Shown here: in pieces, positions 24,178-33,310 of the stretch
Layout: each line of letters opens with the position of its first letter
How positions within the stretch are numbered: the stretch's first letter is position 1
Source: Streptomyces lienomycini
Lineage (GTDB): Bacteria; Actinomycetota; Actinomycetes; Streptomycetales; Streptomycetaceae
Length of the DNA stretch: 64,000 nt
Assembly (NCBI RefSeq): GCF_027947595.1
Contig: NZ_CP116257.1
Location: forward strand, 4,340,001 to 4,404,000
Direction of reading: 5' to 3'
Position numbers and translations under genes: made by a program
Notes under the pieces: model-generated
Database searches by the model: none
What the model was told of the DNA's origin: nothing
Seen by the model: only the letters and a program-made list of their open reading frames with translations

Positions 24178-27102
24178 TCAGGGCCGGGTCGCCCGGTCCA
24201 GTTCGATCAGGACCGAGTAGTACGCACGGCCGGTCGCACGGTCCATGCCGATCTCGCACATGCGGTTGGCTGACAGGTGGGCGTCGTACGCGCGCGAGGT
24301 CACTTCCGCGGCCTCCTTGGCCGTCGCCGACGCCGTCAGCTCCTTGTGCAGCATGCCCCGGTCCCCGGCGAAGGCGCAGCATCCGGCGTCGTCGGGGACG
24401 ACGACCTCGTCGGCGACGGCCCCGGCGACCTCGCGGAGCCGGTCGACGTCGCCCAGGTGGTGCATCGAGCACGTCGGGTGCAGCACCGCCGAGCCGGCCG
24501 TACGGAGGACCGTCAGCCGGGGCAGGAGTTCCTCGGCGGCCCAGACGACGGAGTCGACCACGTCGAGGTGCTCGTGCAGTTGCCGGTTGGCGTCGGTGAG
24601 GTAGGGGACGACCTCGTGCTGGATGCCGAGCGTGCAGGACGAGGCGTCGACGACCAGCGGGAGCCGTCCGCCGTCGGTCCAGGCCCAGGCGGCCTCGACG
24701 ACACGGTTGGCCATCACGGTGTTGCCGTCCTCGTAGCCCTTGGAGTGCCAGATCGTCGAGCAGCAGGTGCCCGCGACGTCGTCGGGGATCCAGACCGGCC
24801 GGCCGGCGCGGGCGGAGACGTCGACCACGGCCTGCTGGAGCGAGGGGGTGGCGTCGCTCTCGGGTCCGGCGAAGATCCGGTTGACGCAGGCCGGGTAGTA
24901 GACGGCGCTCGCTCCCGCCCGGGAGGTGGGCGGCACGGTGCGGGCGGCGGCGCCCGGCAGTTCCGGCAGCCACTCGGGCATCAGGTCGGGTCGTACGGCC
25001 TTGCGGGCGAGGCCGGTGGCGGCGGTGAGCAGCCGGTCGCCGATCCTGTCCGCCGCGCCGACCGCGAGGCGTGCCGACGCCTCAACGGCCCGAAAGCGCT
25101 TCGCGGTGAGCGCGGCGATCCGCTCCTCGCGCGGCGAGTGCCTGCGGTGGCGGAAGTCCTTCATCATGGCGCCGGTGTCGATGCCGACCGGACAGGCGAT
25201 CGCGCAGGTGGAGTCGCCCGCGCAGGTGTCGACGGCGTCGTAGCCGTAGGAGGCCAGGAGCTGTTCCTCCACGGGCGAACCGGCGGGCTGCCGCAGCATC
25301 TCCCGGCGCAGCACGATGCGCTGGCGCGGGGTGGTCGTCAGATCCTGGCTGGGGCAGGTGGGTTCGCAGAAGCCGCACTCGATGCAGGGGTCGGCGACCG
25401 GTTCGATCCCGGGGATCGTCTTCAGTCCGCGCAGATGGGCCCTGGGGTCGCGGTCGAGGACGACCCGCGGGGCCAGTACGCCGTCGGGGTCGATGACCTG
25501 TTTGACGCGCCACATCAGCTCGGTCGCCCTGGGGCCCCATTCCAGCTCCAGGAAGGGGGCGATGTTGCGCCCGGTGGCGTGCTCCGCCTTCAGGGATCCG
25601 TCGAACCGCTCCACGGTCATGCGGCAGAAGTCGTCCATGAACGCCGCGTACCGGTCGACGTCGGAGGTCTTGGCCGCGTCGAAGGCGAGCAGGAAGTGCA
25701 GGTTGCCGTGGGCGGCGTGACCGGCGACGGCGGCGTCGAAACCGTGCTCCGCCTGGAGTCCGAGGAGTTCCTCGCAGGCGTCGGCGAGCCTGGACGGCGG
25801 GACCGCGAAGTCCTCCGTGATCAGGGTGGTGCCCGCCGGACGGGAGCCCCCGACGGCCGTGACGAAGGCCTTGCGGGCCTTCCAGTATCCCGAGATCACC
25901 TTGGCCTCGCGGGTGAACCCGTTGGTCACCGAGGCGACCGGGGCGACCAGTTCGAGCCGCTCGACGACCCGGGCCGCCGCTCGCTCGAAGGCTTCCTGGC
26001 CCGCCTCGTCGGGCGCCCGGAACTCCACCAGCAGCGCCGCGGTCTCCCGCGGCAGGTCGGCCCAGTCGGCCGGCACGCCCGCCACGCTCACCGAGGCGCG
26101 CAGCGTGTTGCCGTCCATCAGCTCGACTGCGAGGGCTCCGGCCTCGTTGAACAGGGGCACGGCCGCGGCGGCGGCGGTCAGCGAGGGGAAGAAGAGCAGA
26201 CCGCTGGAGACCTTGCGGTCCAGCGGCAGGGTGTCGAAGACGACATCGGAGATGAACCCGAAGGTCCCCTCGGAGCCGACCATCAGCCCGCGCAGGATCT
26301 GCACGGGCGTGGCACCGTCCAGGAAGGCGTCCAGCCGGTAGCCGTTGGTGTTCTTGATCTCGTACTTGGCGCGGATCCGGGCGGTGAGCGCCGGGTCCGC
26401 CTCGATCTCCGCCTTGAGCGCGAGCAGCCCCTCGCACAGCTCCGGCTCGGTCCGCGCCAGTGTCTCGTCCGCGTGCGGGTCGGCGGTGTCGACGACGGTG
26501 CCGCCGGGCAGCACGAAGGTCAGCGAGGCCAGGGTGCGGTACGAGTTGCGGGTGGTGCCCGCGGTCATCCCGGAGGCGTTGTTGGCGACGACTCCGCCGA
26601 CGGTGCAGGCGATGGCGCTGGCCGGGTCGGGGCCCAGGATCCTGCCGTACCGGGCGAGCGTGGCGTTGGCCCGCATGACCGTGGTGCCGGGCCGGATGCG
26701 GGCCCGCGCGCCGTCGTCCAGGACCTCGATGCCGGTGAAGTGGCGGCGCACGTCGACGAGGATGTCCTCGCCCTGGGCCTGGCCGTTGAGGCTGGTGCCG
26801 GCGGCGCGGAAGACGACGTTGCGGCCGCCCGCGCGGGCGTAGGCCATGACCGCGGAGACCTCGTCGATGTCCTCGGGGAGGACGACGACCTGGGGGACGA
26901 AGCGGTAGGGGCTGGCGTCGGAGGCGTACTTCACCAGGTCGGAGATCTTCCACAGGACCTTGTCCGGGCCCAGCAGGGCGGTCAGCTCGGCGCGCAGCGC
27001 TTCGGGGGTGCCCGTGGCCCGGCCGTCGGCGACCCGGTCGGCCGCCGCGGCGCGGACCGCCGTGGGACGCAGGGATTCCGGCTTGGGCTCCAGCAGGGGC
27101 AT
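24178..27102 (-). CDS. FAD-linked D-lactate-type dehydrogenase with Fe-S and CCG domains
   Basis: 974 residues from ATG 27102. Domain order: FAD_binding_4 at about 65-210 (V-F-R-A-A-G-T-S-L-N-G and C-T-V-G-G-V-V-A-N-N-A-S-G-M), FAD-oxidase C-terminal domain at about 290-540 (A-V-A-G-H-A-A-H-G-N-L-H-F), two 4Fe-4S motifs (C-I-E-C-G-F-C-E-P-T-C-P and C-A-G-D-S-T-C-A-I-A-C-P-V-G), then two CCG heterodisulfide-reductase-type domains (Y-Y-P-A-C-V-N; G-T-C-C-S; H-P-T-C-S-M-H-H; G-C-C-A-F-A-G). This is the large single-chain form of respiratory D-2-hydroxyacid dehydrogenases (Dld, YdiJ). It oxidises D-lactate or a related 2-hydroxyacid and passes electrons to quinone. Same strand as RidA but separated from it by a strong hairpin, so expression may be partly independent. 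Confidence 0.92.
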   Translation of the reverse strand: MPLLEPKPESLRPTAVRAAAADRVADGRATGTPEALRAELTALLGPDKVLWKISDLVKYASDASPYRFVPQVVVLPEDIDEVSAVMAYARAGGRNVVFRAAGTSLNGQAQGEDILVDVRRHFTGIEVLDDGARARIRPGTTVMRANATLARYGRILGPDPASAIACTVGGVVANNASGMTAGTTRNSYRTLASLTFVLPGGTVVDTADPHADETLARTEPELCEGLLALKAEIEADPALTARIRAKYEIKNTNGYRLDAFLDGATPVQILRGLMVGSEGTFGFISDVVFDTLPLDRKVSSGLLFFPSLTAAAAAVPLFNEAGALAVELMDGNTLRASVSVAGVPADWADLPRETAALLVEFRAPDEAGQEAFERAAARVVERLELVAPVASVTNGFTREAKVISGYWKARKAFVTAVGGSRPAGTTLITEDFAVPPSRLADACEELLGLQAEHGFDAAVAGHAAHGNLHFLLAFDAAKTSDVDRYAAFMDDFCRMTVERFDGSLKAEHATGRNIAPFLELEWGPRATELMWRVKQVIDPDGVLAPRVVLDRDPRAHLRGLKTIPGIEPVADPCIECGFCEPTCPSQDLTTTPRQRIVLRREMLRQPAGSPVEEQLLASYGYDAVDTCAGDSTCAIACPVGIDTGAMMKDFRHRRHSPREERIAALTAKRFRAVEASARLAVGAADRIGDRLLTAATGLARKAVRPDLMPEWLPELPGAAARTVPPTSRAGASAVYYPACVNRIFAGPESDATPSLQQAVVDVSARAGRPVWIPDDVAGTCCSTIWHSKGYEDGNTVMANRVVEAAWAWTDGGRLPLVVDASSCTLGIQHEVVPYLTDANRQLHEHLDVVDSVVWAAEELLPRLTVLRTAGSAVLHPTCSMHHLGDVDRLREVAGAVADEVVVPDDAGCCAFAGDRGMLHKELTASATAKEAAEVTSRAYDAHLSANRMCEIGMDRATGRAYYSVLIELDRATRP

Positions 27103-27186
27103 GGTGTTCGTCTCCCGGGCAGTGTCGAGCGGTGCTGGTCAGCGTACGTCCGCGGGTTCCGGCCGGTCGCCGGGGGTGCGCGGGGT

Positions 27187-27215
27187 GCCCGCCGGCCCGG
27201 GCGCGGCCGGCGGGC
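27187..27215 (-). terminator. hairpin after the RidA gene
   Basis: Perfect 11-base stem GCCCGCCGGCC / GGCCGGCGGGC with a 7-base loop, starting nine bases after the RidA stop codon and before the dehydrogenase gene. Likely a factor-independent terminator without U-run. Confidence 0.65.
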
Positions 27216-27223
27216 AGAGGGGG

Positions 27224-27631
27224 TCACCCGGGCAGGTCCGGGCCGGGCAGGAGGGCCACCACGTCGATCTCCACGAGGATGTCCATCAGGTCGGAGCCGA
27301 CGGTGGTGCGCACCGGGCAGGGTTCCTCGAAGAACGCGCGGTAGGCCGCGTCGTACGCGGCGAAGTCCCGCTCGAGGTGCTGCAGGTGTGCCGTGACCTT
27401 CACGACGTCCCGCGGGGACAGGCCCCGCGCGGCCAGGACCGCGCCGACGTTGCGCAGCACCTGCGCGGTCTGCGCTGCGACGCCCTCGGGTACGGCGCCG
27501 GTGACCGGGTCCTGGGGGCCGAACCCGGCCGTGAAGAGGAACCCGCCGGCCACCACGCCCTGGGAGTAGGCGCCAGCGGGCCGGGGAGCCCCGGGTGTGT
27601 GCACGGCTCGCTTGCCGGTCGGCTCGCTCAT
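27224..27631 (-). CDS. RidA/YjgF/UK114-family enamine/imine deaminase
   Basis: 135 residues from ATG 27631; the ATG overlaps the stop of the enolase-family gene (ATGA), showing translational coupling. RidA proteins hydrolyse reactive enamines and imines such as 2-aminoacrylate. The family signature is present: G-A-Y-S-Q-G-V-V-A-G-G at the N-terminus, then the conserved Arg in C-P-V-R-T-T-V-G-S and the acidic residue in V-E-I-D-V-V-A. The extra N-terminal 12 residues are short. In this operon it may clear an imine intermediate of an amino acid or amide pathway. Confidence 0.92.
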   Translation of the reverse strand: MSEPTGKRAVHTPGAPRPAGAYSQGVVAGGFLFTAGFGPQDPVTGAVPEGVAAQTAQVLRNVGAVLAARGLSPRDVVKVTAHLQHLERDFAAYDAAYRAFFEEPCPVRTTVGSDLMDILVEIDVVALLPGPDLPG

Positions 27632-28755
27632 CCGGTCAGGTCACCGTCCCGCTCGTTGACACCGGCGTAGTGGCGGAGCTTGTCCTCGTCCACGCTCACG
27701 CCCAGGCCCGGGCCCGACGGCACCCGCAGCCGGCCGTTCTCCAGGTGCAGCGGCTCGATGATGTCGTCCGCGTGCAGGTAGTACATGCTGTCGATGGCCC
27801 GCGACAGGACGGGGGTGCTCGACACGACGGCCAGGTGCGCGGCCGTGGCGATGCCGAGTTCGCCGCCGCTGTGCAGGTTCATGCCGAGGCCGAAGGTCTC
27901 GCAGTGGGCGGCGAGGGCCTTGGTCGCGGCGATGCCGCCCCACTTGTAGACGTCGCCGTGGATGACGTCGACCGCGTTGAGCCGCATGGCCGGGGCGAAG
28001 TCCTCGAAGCGGACGACGCACATGTTGGTGCACAGCGGGATGCGTACCTTGGCCTTGACCTGCGCCATGCCCTCGATGCCGACGCAGGGGTCCTCCAGGT
28101 ACTCCAGGTCCAGTTCCTCCAGCGCGATGCCGGCGCGGACCGAGTCGGGGACGGACCAGGCGGCGTTCGGGTCGACGCGCAGGTTCACGTCGGGCAGCGC
28201 CTCGCGGACCGCGCGCAGGACGGCGACGTCGCCCGCGCAGTCCTTGGTGCCCTTGAGTTTGACGGCGTCGAATCCGCCCTCGTCGACGACGCGTACGGCG
28301 TGCTCCGCCATGGCCCCCGGCAGGTCGGCCGGTGCGGCGCCGGGCGCGTCGGCCCGGGTGATCAGGGCGGTGATGGGGACCTCGTCGCGGACGGCGCCGC
28401 CGAGCAGGTCGGTGACGGACTGGCCGGTGGCCTTGCCCATCGCGTCCCAGCAGGCGACGTCGACGGCGGCGAGAGCCGCGTAGCCGAGGTAGCCGTAGAA
28501 GAACGGCACCATGTGCTGCTTGCGGTGGAAGCCCTCGAGCGCGAAGGGGCTGGTCCCGATCAGGTCCGGGACCAGTTGGCGGACGATCGCGGCGACCGGC
28601 GCGCCCCACATGGTCTCGCCCCAGCCCTCGACGCCCGCGTCGGTGCGCACGCGCACGACGGTGCGGGTCTCGCCGGTCTTGGTCTCGAAGGAACTCGTGA
28701 AGGGGTTGACCAGTGGGAGGTTGACGACCCACACGTCGACGTCGGTGATCTTCAT
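27628..28755 (-). CDS. enolase-superfamily enzyme, glucarate dehydratase-like
   Basis: 375 residues from ATG 28755 with GAGGAGA upstream. Mandelate racemase / muconate lactonizing enzyme fold: capping domain 1-125, barrel 130-365. The catalytic K-x-K base pair is in D-A-V-K-L-K-G-T; metal ligands are D in L-R-V-D-P-N-A-A-W, E in Y-L-E-D-P-C and D in V-I-H-G-D-V-Y-K-W-G-G; the second base His is in N-L-H-S-G-G-E-L-G. C-T-N-M-C-V after the third strand and the W-G-G motif are shared with the D-glucarate dehydratase subgroup. It probably dehydrates an acid sugar or a related 2-hydroxyacid. Exact substrate unknown; the 14-base gap to the creatininase gene points to one pathway. Confidence 0.82.
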   Translation of the reverse strand: MKITDVDVWVVNLPLVNPFTSSFETKTGETRTVVRVRTDAGVEGWGETMWGAPVAAIVRQLVPDLIGTSPFALEGFHRKQHMVPFFYGYLGYAALAAVDVACWDAMGKATGQSVTDLLGGAVRDEVPITALITRADAPGAAPADLPGAMAEHAVRVVDEGGFDAVKLKGTKDCAGDVAVLRAVREALPDVNLRVDPNAAWSVPDSVRAGIALEELDLEYLEDPCVGIEGMAQVKAKVRIPLCTNMCVVRFEDFAPAMRLNAVDVIHGDVYKWGGIAATKALAAHCETFGLGMNLHSGGELGIATAAHLAVVSSTPVLSRAIDSMYYLHADDIIEPLHLENGRLRVPSGPGLGVSVDEDKLRHYAGVNERDGDLTG

Positions 28756-28769
28756 TGCTTCTCCTCGCA

Positions 28770-29555
28770 TCATCGGGGTGACCGGCTCGCCGTGTCGAAG
28801 GCCCGGATCGCGCGGGCCAGTCCTCGCGCCCGGTCCTCCAGGAGCCGGCCGCCCCGGTCGGCGTCGGCCCCGGAGGCGTCGTCGGTGGAGCCGCCGACCC
28901 GCTGCCACTCGCCGTGGCGTTCGACGGTCAGGCCGGGGTGGGGCGGGTTGTCGAACAGCGGGGGTGGTTCGACGGGGGTGCGGGCGGGCACGGGGGTGCG
29001 CACCAGCGCGGGGTGGGCCGCCAGCATCAGGGACGTCTCGAACCATCCGGCGTGCCCCGGGGTGACCTCCGGCCGACCGGCCTCCTCCCCACCCGCGCCG
29101 TCGCCGTCGGTGAGGGTCCAGTACGAGCAGGCGGCGACGGTGACGCGGGCGCGCAGCGCGAACCGCTTCACGGCGAGCCGCATGATCTCGTCGTTGCCGC
29201 CGTGGCCGTTGACGACCATGACGCGGCGGTACCCGCTGGTGACGAGCGAGTCGAGGATGTCGTCCAGTACGGCGCCCAGCGTGGCCGCGGAGAGCGAGAC
29301 GGCCGCCGCGAACAGGTGGTGCGGGCTGTGGCCGAAGGGCAGCGCCGGCAACCGCACCACCTGGGGCGCGGAGGTCTCCCGGTCGAGGATCTCCAGCGCC
29401 CGGTCCACGGCCGTCTCGACCAGGAGGGTGTCGGTCCCCATCGGAAGGTGCCCGGCGTGCTGCTCCTGCGAGCCGATGGGCACCAGGGCGATGCCCTGCT
29501 CGCCGGCCCGGCGTACCTCCCGCCAGGTGAGTTCGGTCAGTTTCGATTGGCTCAC
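28770..29555 (-). CDS. creatininase-family amidohydrolase
   Basis: 261 residues from GTG 29555 with GGGAGAGG upstream. The family binds two metals, through Glu in G-S-Q-E-Q-H-A-G-H-L-P-M-G-T-D-T and Asp/His in the same stretch, and H-G in V-V-N-G-H-G-G-N-D. F-G-H-S-P-H-H-L is the substrate loop. Members open cyclic amides (creatinine), deformylate pyrimidine intermediates (ArfB), or act in mycofactocin maturation; no MftA/MftC is present here. First gene of the leftward set creatininase, enolase, RidA, so it may open a lactam or cleave an amide that feeds the others. The Asp/Gly-rich part after residue 235 is probably flexible. Confidence 0.85.
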   Translation of the reverse strand: MSQSKLTELTWREVRRAGEQGIALVPIGSQEQHAGHLPMGTDTLLVETAVDRALEILDRETSAPQVVRLPALPFGHSPHHLFAAAVSLSAATLGAVLDDILDSLVTSGYRRVMVVNGHGGNDEIMRLAVKRFALRARVTVAACSYWTLTDGDGAGGEEAGRPEVTPGHAGWFETSLMLAAHPALVRTPVPARTPVEPPPLFDNPPHPGLTVERHGEWQRVGGSTDDASGADADRGGRLLEDRARGLARAIRAFDTASRSPR

Positions 29556-29596
29556 GGTGCTACCTCTCCCGAACGCGGCCATGGCAGAGTCGGCGC

Positions 29597-30556
29597 ATGG
29601 TCCACAGAACTTCTCCGTTGCGACTGGTCCCCGAGGCCGCGCGGCAACCCGCCGCTCCTGCGGCACCGCGGCGGCTGGGGGCCGTCGAGCTGGTGCCCGG
29701 CCGGATCACGGCGGCCGTACTGTCCGTGGCGGGGCGGGTACTGGACCGCACCGAGTCGTCGTACGACGCGGCCACCGCGGCGCCCGCGGACATCGACCGG
29801 GCGCTGGCCCAGGCGGCGGGTGTCTTCGCCGCCCACGAGGTCCAGGGGATCGGGGTGGCCGCCGCGGGGCTGGTGGACCCCGACGCGGGGCTGATCCTGG
29901 AGGTCAACGACGTGCCGGCGCTGCACGGCTATCCGGTGACCGAGCGGCTCGGCGCCCTCACCGGCACCGGGGTGCGGGTGGAGCACCGGGCGCGGCTCCA
30001 GGTGCTCGGCGACCGCTGGTTCGGCGCGGGCCGGGGGCGGCGCACCTTCGCTTCGGTCTCGACCGGCGAGGTGCTCGGGGTGGGCGTCCTCTACGACGGC
30101 GAGGTGATGGCGCCGCCCGGCGGGCGCAGCGGCGCGCACATGACCGTGTCGGCCAGCGGCGAGCGCTGCACGTGCGGGAACCGGGGCTGCTGGAAGACCC
30201 TGGCGACGACCGGCTGGCTGCGGGCCAGGGCACGCGCCGCGGGGCTCGGGGAGGCGATGTCGCTGGCCGGGCTGGTGCACGGCGGGGACGCGCTCGCCGG
30301 GCAGGTGGTGGAGGAGTACGCGCACAACCTGGCCCTGGGGCTGGTGAACGTGCAGCAGCTCTTCGCGCCGGGTCTGTTCATCCTGCACGGTGAGGCGCGC
30401 GACGGCGGTGTGCGCTTTCGCACCGTGGTGGAGGAGCGGCTGCGGGACGCGGTCGCCTTCGCGGGCGCCGAGCGGCCGCGGGTGCTGGTCGGGACCGCCG
30501 CCGTCGACGACGTGGCGCTTCTCGGCGGGGCGGGTCTGGTGCTGTCCCGCCTGTAG
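29597..30556 (+). CDS. ROK-family protein lacking kinase residues and HTH
   Basis: 319 residues from ATG 29597, only 41 bases from the divergent creatininase start. The ROK zinc motif is intact: H181 in S-G-A-H-M, then C191-T-C193-G-N-R-G-C198. The phosphate loop D-x-G-G-T is replaced by E-L-V-P-G-R-I-T-A (31-39), and the catalytic N-D of glucokinase-type ROKs is replaced in V-E-H-R-A-R-L-Q-V-L-G-D (128-139). No DNA-binding domain precedes the fold; residues 1-27 are Pro/Ala-rich. So it is probably a sugar-binding or regulatory protein rather than a kinase. Other C-terminal ROK residues are kept (V-N-V-Q-Q-L-F-A-P). It may sense the metabolite of the divergent operon. Confidence 0.8.
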   Translation: MVHRTSPLRLVPEAARQPAAPAAPRRLGAVELVPGRITAAVLSVAGRVLDRTESSYDAATAAPADIDRALAQAAGVFAAHEVQGIGVAAAGLVDPDAGLILEVNDVPALHGYPVTERLGALTGTGVRVEHRARLQVLGDRWFGAGRGRRTFASVSTGEVLGVGVLYDGEVMAPPGGRSGAHMTVSASGERCTCGNRGCWKTLATTGWLRARARAAGLGEAMSLAGLVHGGDALAGQVVEEYAHNLALGLVNVQQLFAPGLFILHGEARDGGVRFRTVVEERLRDAVAFAGAERPRVLVGTAAVDDVALLGGAGLVLSRL

Positions 30557-30567
30557 CGCGTGGCGGG

Positions 30568-31452
30568 TCATCGGCTCGCTCCGCCCGCCGGTGCGGACGC
30601 GCGGGCCGCGGCCCGCCTGCCCCGGCGCGGATCGAGGACGGGCACGGCGTCGAGGAGCTGCCGCGTGTAGGGGTGTCGCGGAGTGCGCAGTACCGCCTGC
30701 GCCCCGCCCACCTCGACCAGGCTTCCGCGGCTCATCACCGCGACGCGGTCGGCGACCTGCGCCACGACGGCGAGGTTGTGCGAGACGAACACATAGGTGA
30801 GTCCGAGCCGTTGCTGCAGGTCCGCCAGGAGGTCGAGGACGGTCGCCTGCACGGAGACGTCGAGTGCGCTGGTGGGCTCGTCGAGCACCAGCAGCCGGGG
30901 GCTCAGGGCCAGGGCCCGTGCGATCGAGACGCGCTGGCGCTGGCCGCCGGAGAACTCGTGCGGGTAGCGGTCCTGGATGCCGGCGTCCAGGCCGACGGCT
31001 TCGAGGAGTTCCCCGACCCGCTCCCTGGTCCGGGGCCGTGCGCGTCGTCCGCGTGCCTCGGGGTCGTGGGTGACCAGGGGTTCGGCGACGATGTCGGTGA
31101 TGCGCATACGGGGGTTCATGCTGGAGTAGGGGTCCTGGAGGACGACCTGCATCTGCCGTCGTACGCCACGCAGTGCGGACGCGGAGAGGGCGGCGAGGTC
31201 CTGTCCGTCGAAGCGCACGCTTCCGGCGGTGGGTTCGAGGAGGCCGAGGAGCAGCCGGGTGAGGGTGGTCTTGCCGCAGCCGGACTCGCCGACCAGGGCC
31301 ATGGTCTCGCCCTCGTGCACGTCGAGCGACACGTCGTCGACGGCGACGTTCGTGCGCCGGCCGCCGAACTCCTTGCGCAGGCCGCTCAGTTGGAGAAGCG
31401 GCCGGTCGGCCGTGCGGGCGGGCGCGGTGGGGCCGCCGGTGTCGGTGCTCAT
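30568..31452 (-). CDS. oligopeptide ABC transporter ATPase (OppF/DppF type)
   Basis: 294 residues from ATG 31452, overlapping the previous stop (ATGA). Walker A G-E-S-G-C-G-K-T-T, Q-loop V-V-L-Q-D-P, signature F-S-G-G-Q-R-Q-R, Walker B L-L-V-L-D-E-P-T-S and H-loop V-S-H-N-L-A-V-V are all present. P-Y-S-S-M-N-P-R and the C-terminal H-P-Y-T-R-Q-L-L are the OppF/oligo_HPY signature of peptide and nickel importers. Last gene of a five-gene importer operon; energises uptake together with the next ATPase. C-terminal 25 residues are Arg/Ala-rich. Confidence 0.93.
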   Translation of the reverse strand: MSTDTGGPTAPARTADRPLLQLSGLRKEFGGRRTNVAVDDVSLDVHEGETMALVGESGCGKTTLTRLLLGLLEPTAGSVRFDGQDLAALSASALRGVRRQMQVVLQDPYSSMNPRMRITDIVAEPLVTHDPEARGRRARPRTRERVGELLEAVGLDAGIQDRYPHEFSGGQRQRVSIARALALSPRLLVLDEPTSALDVSVQATVLDLLADLQQRLGLTYVFVSHNLAVVAQVADRVAVMSRGSLVEVGGAQAVLRTPRHPYTRQLLDAVPVLDPRRGRRAAARASAPAGGASR

Positions 31453-32399
31453 GCCGCCTCCAGTCGCGGGGTGGCTGCCAGCAGCTTGCGGGTGTAGTCG
31501 TCGGCCGGGTGGTCGAAGACGTCGAGGACGTCGCCGGTCTCGACGACCTCGCCCTTGTTCATGACCACGACCCGGTCGGCGGTCTCGGCGACGACCGCGA
31601 GGTCGTGGGTGATCAGCACGACGGCCATGTCGTGCTTGTGCTGGAGGGTGACGAGGAGGTCGAGGATCTGGCGCTGCACGGTGACGTCGAGGGCGGTGGT
31701 GGGTTCGTCGGCGATGAGGACGCGGGGGCGGGCCACCAGGGCCGTCGCGATCATCACGCGCTGGCGCAGGCCGCCGGAGAGTTCGTGCGGGTACTGGCGG
31801 TAGCGCAGGGCCGGGTCGGGGATGCCGACCTCGTCCAGTGCCGCCAGGGCGGCCTCGCGGCCCTCGGCGCGGGACATGCCGGTGTGGTGCCTGAGCACCT
31901 CGGCGACCTGTGCGCCGACGCGCTGGAGCGGGTCGAGGCAGGTCATCGGGTCCTGGAAGACCATGGCGATGTCACGGCCCCGGACGCGGCCGAGTTCCTT
32001 CTCGGACAGCCGCAGCAGGTCGCGTCCGTCGAAGCGGATCTCGCCGCTCGGGTAGACGCACGGCGGGCTCGGGTTGAGACGCAGCACGGACAGCGCGGTG
32101 GCGCTCTTGCCGCTGCCGGACTCCCCCACGACGGCGAGGGTCTCGCCCGCCCGGACGTGGAGCGAGACGTCGCGCACGGCGTGGACGACGGAGGTCTCCA
32201 GGCGGAAGTCGACGCTGAGGCCGTCGATCTCCAGGAGCGGCCGTTCGTCCGCGGGCCGCCCGGACGCGCCGGTCGCCGCCCGGTGGGGGCCGGGTGCGGG
32301 TCGGCCGGGGGCGGTGGTCGGCCGGTCGGTGCTCGGTGGTCGGTCGGTGCTCGGTCGGTCGGTGCTCGGTCGGTCGGTGCTCGGTCGGTCGGTGCTCAT
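31449..32399 (-). CDS. oligopeptide ABC transporter ATPase (OppD/DppD type) with STDRP repeats
   Basis: 316 residues from ATG 32399. The start overlaps the permease stop (ATGA at 32396-32399). The first ~27 residues are tandem S-T-D-R-P units, an odd N-terminal extension absent from normal DppD proteins. The ATPase domain begins near residue 53: Walker [11 protein letters not shown]-loop V-F-Q-D-P-M-T, signature L-S-G-G-L-R-Q-R, Walker [11 protein letters not shown]-loop I-T-H-D-L. C-terminal D-D-Y-T-R-K-L-L matches the oligo_HPY region. It forms the ATPase pair with the OppF-type protein. Confidence 0.93.
   Translation of the reverse strand: MSTDRPSTDRPSTDRPSTDRPPSTDRPTTAPGRPAPGPHRAATGASGRPADERPLLEIDGLSVDFRLETSVVHAVRDVSLHVRAGETLAVVGESGSGKSATALSVLRLNPSPPCVYPSGEIRFDGRDLLRLSEKELGRVRGRDIAMVFQDPMTCLDPLQRVGAQVAEVLRHHTGMSRAEGREAALAALDEVGIPDPALRYRQYPHELSGGLRQRVMIATALVARPRVLIADEPTTALDVTVQRQILDLLVTLQHKHDMAVVLITHDLAVVAETADRVVVMNKGEVVETGDVLDVFDHPADDYTRKLLAATPRLEAA
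32322..32399 (-). repeat. 15-base tandem repeat encoding STDRP
   Basis: About five copies of a 15-base unit (core GGTCGGTGCTC on the plus strand), with one copy slightly altered, at the very start of the OppD-type gene. Repeat units are a multiple of three, so copy-number change keeps the frame. Confidence 0.85.
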
Positions 32400-33310
32400 C
32401 GGCGGTAGGCCTTCGGGTCCGCGACGTCCCGCAGGGCGTCGCCGGTGATGTTGATGGCGAGGGAGGTCAGCATCAGCGCGATGCCGGGAAAGACGGCGAC
32501 CCACCAGGAGGTGCCCAGGTAGAGCTGGCCGTCGGAGAGCATGGCGCCCCAGGTGACCGTCTCCTTGGGGACGCCCAGGCCGAGGTAGCTGAGGGAGGCC
32601 TCGGCGACGATGGCGGCGGCGACGTGCAGGGTGCCGATGGTGGCCAGGGGCGCCATGACGTTGGGCAGCAGGTGGCGGCGCATGATGGTGGTGTCGGTGA
32701 CGCCGATGGCGCGGGCCTCGGTGACGAAGTCGCGGGTGCGCAGCGACATCACCTCGGAGCGCACGACCCGGGCGTAGGAGACCCAGCCGGTGAAGCCGAG
32801 CACCAGGATCACCACCCACAGGCCGGAGCCGAGGAAGCCGACGATGGCGAGGGCCAGCAGCAGCGAGGGGAAGGCGAGCTGGACGTCGGCGAGCCGCATC
32901 AGGGCGCGGTCGGCCCAACCGCCGAAGTACCCGGAGGCGAGGCCCACGACGGTGCCGACGACGCCGGCGAGGAGTGCCGCACCGGCGCCGACGAGCAGGG
33001 AGACCCGGGCGCCGTGGATGACGCGGGAGAGCATGTCGCGGCCGAGCTGGTCGGTGCCGAGGAGGTGGGCGCCGCTGCCGCCGTCCTGCCAGGCGGGGGG
33101 CCGAAGCCGCAGCAGGAGGTTCTGCGCGTTGGGGTCGTAGGGGGAGAGCAGGGGCGCGAACAGGGCGGCGACGAGCAGGAGTACGAGCACGGCGAGGGCC
33201 AGTACGGCGAGCTTGTTGCGCAGCAGGCCGCGCAGGACGACGGAGCGGGTGGCGCCGGACGGCTTCCGCTCCGGGGCCTTGTCGGTCGCGGCCGGTGACA
33301 TGACGGTCAT
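32396..33310 (-). CDS. oligopeptide ABC transporter permease (DppC type)
   Basis: 304 residues from ATG 33310, overlapping the DppB stop. Six membrane helices, with the first at about 25-50. The N-terminal OppC_N region has L-R-N-K-L-A-V-L-A-L; H-L-L-G-T-D-Q-L-G-R-D-M-L-S-R is the family motif; the EAA loop reads E-A-R-A-I-G-V-T-D-T-T-I-M-R-R-H-L-L-P-N. E-A-S-L-S-Y-L-G-L-G-V follows. Pairs with the DppB-type permease to form the membrane channel for peptide-like substrates. Confidence 0.93.
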   Translation of the reverse strand: MTVMSPAATDKAPERKPSGATRSVVLRGLLRNKLAVLALAVLVLLLVAALFAPLLSPYDPNAQNLLLRLRPPAWQDGGSGAHLLGTDQLGRDMLSRVIHGARVSLLVGAGAALLAGVVGTVVGLASGYFGGWADRALMRLADVQLAFPSLLLALAIVGFLGSGLWVVILVLGFTGWVSYARVVRSEVMSLRTRDFVTEARAIGVTDTTIMRRHLLPNVMAPLATIGTLHVAAAIVAEASLSYLGLGVPKETVTWGAMLSDGQLYLGTSWWVAVFPGIALMLTSLAINITGDALRDVADPKAYRR

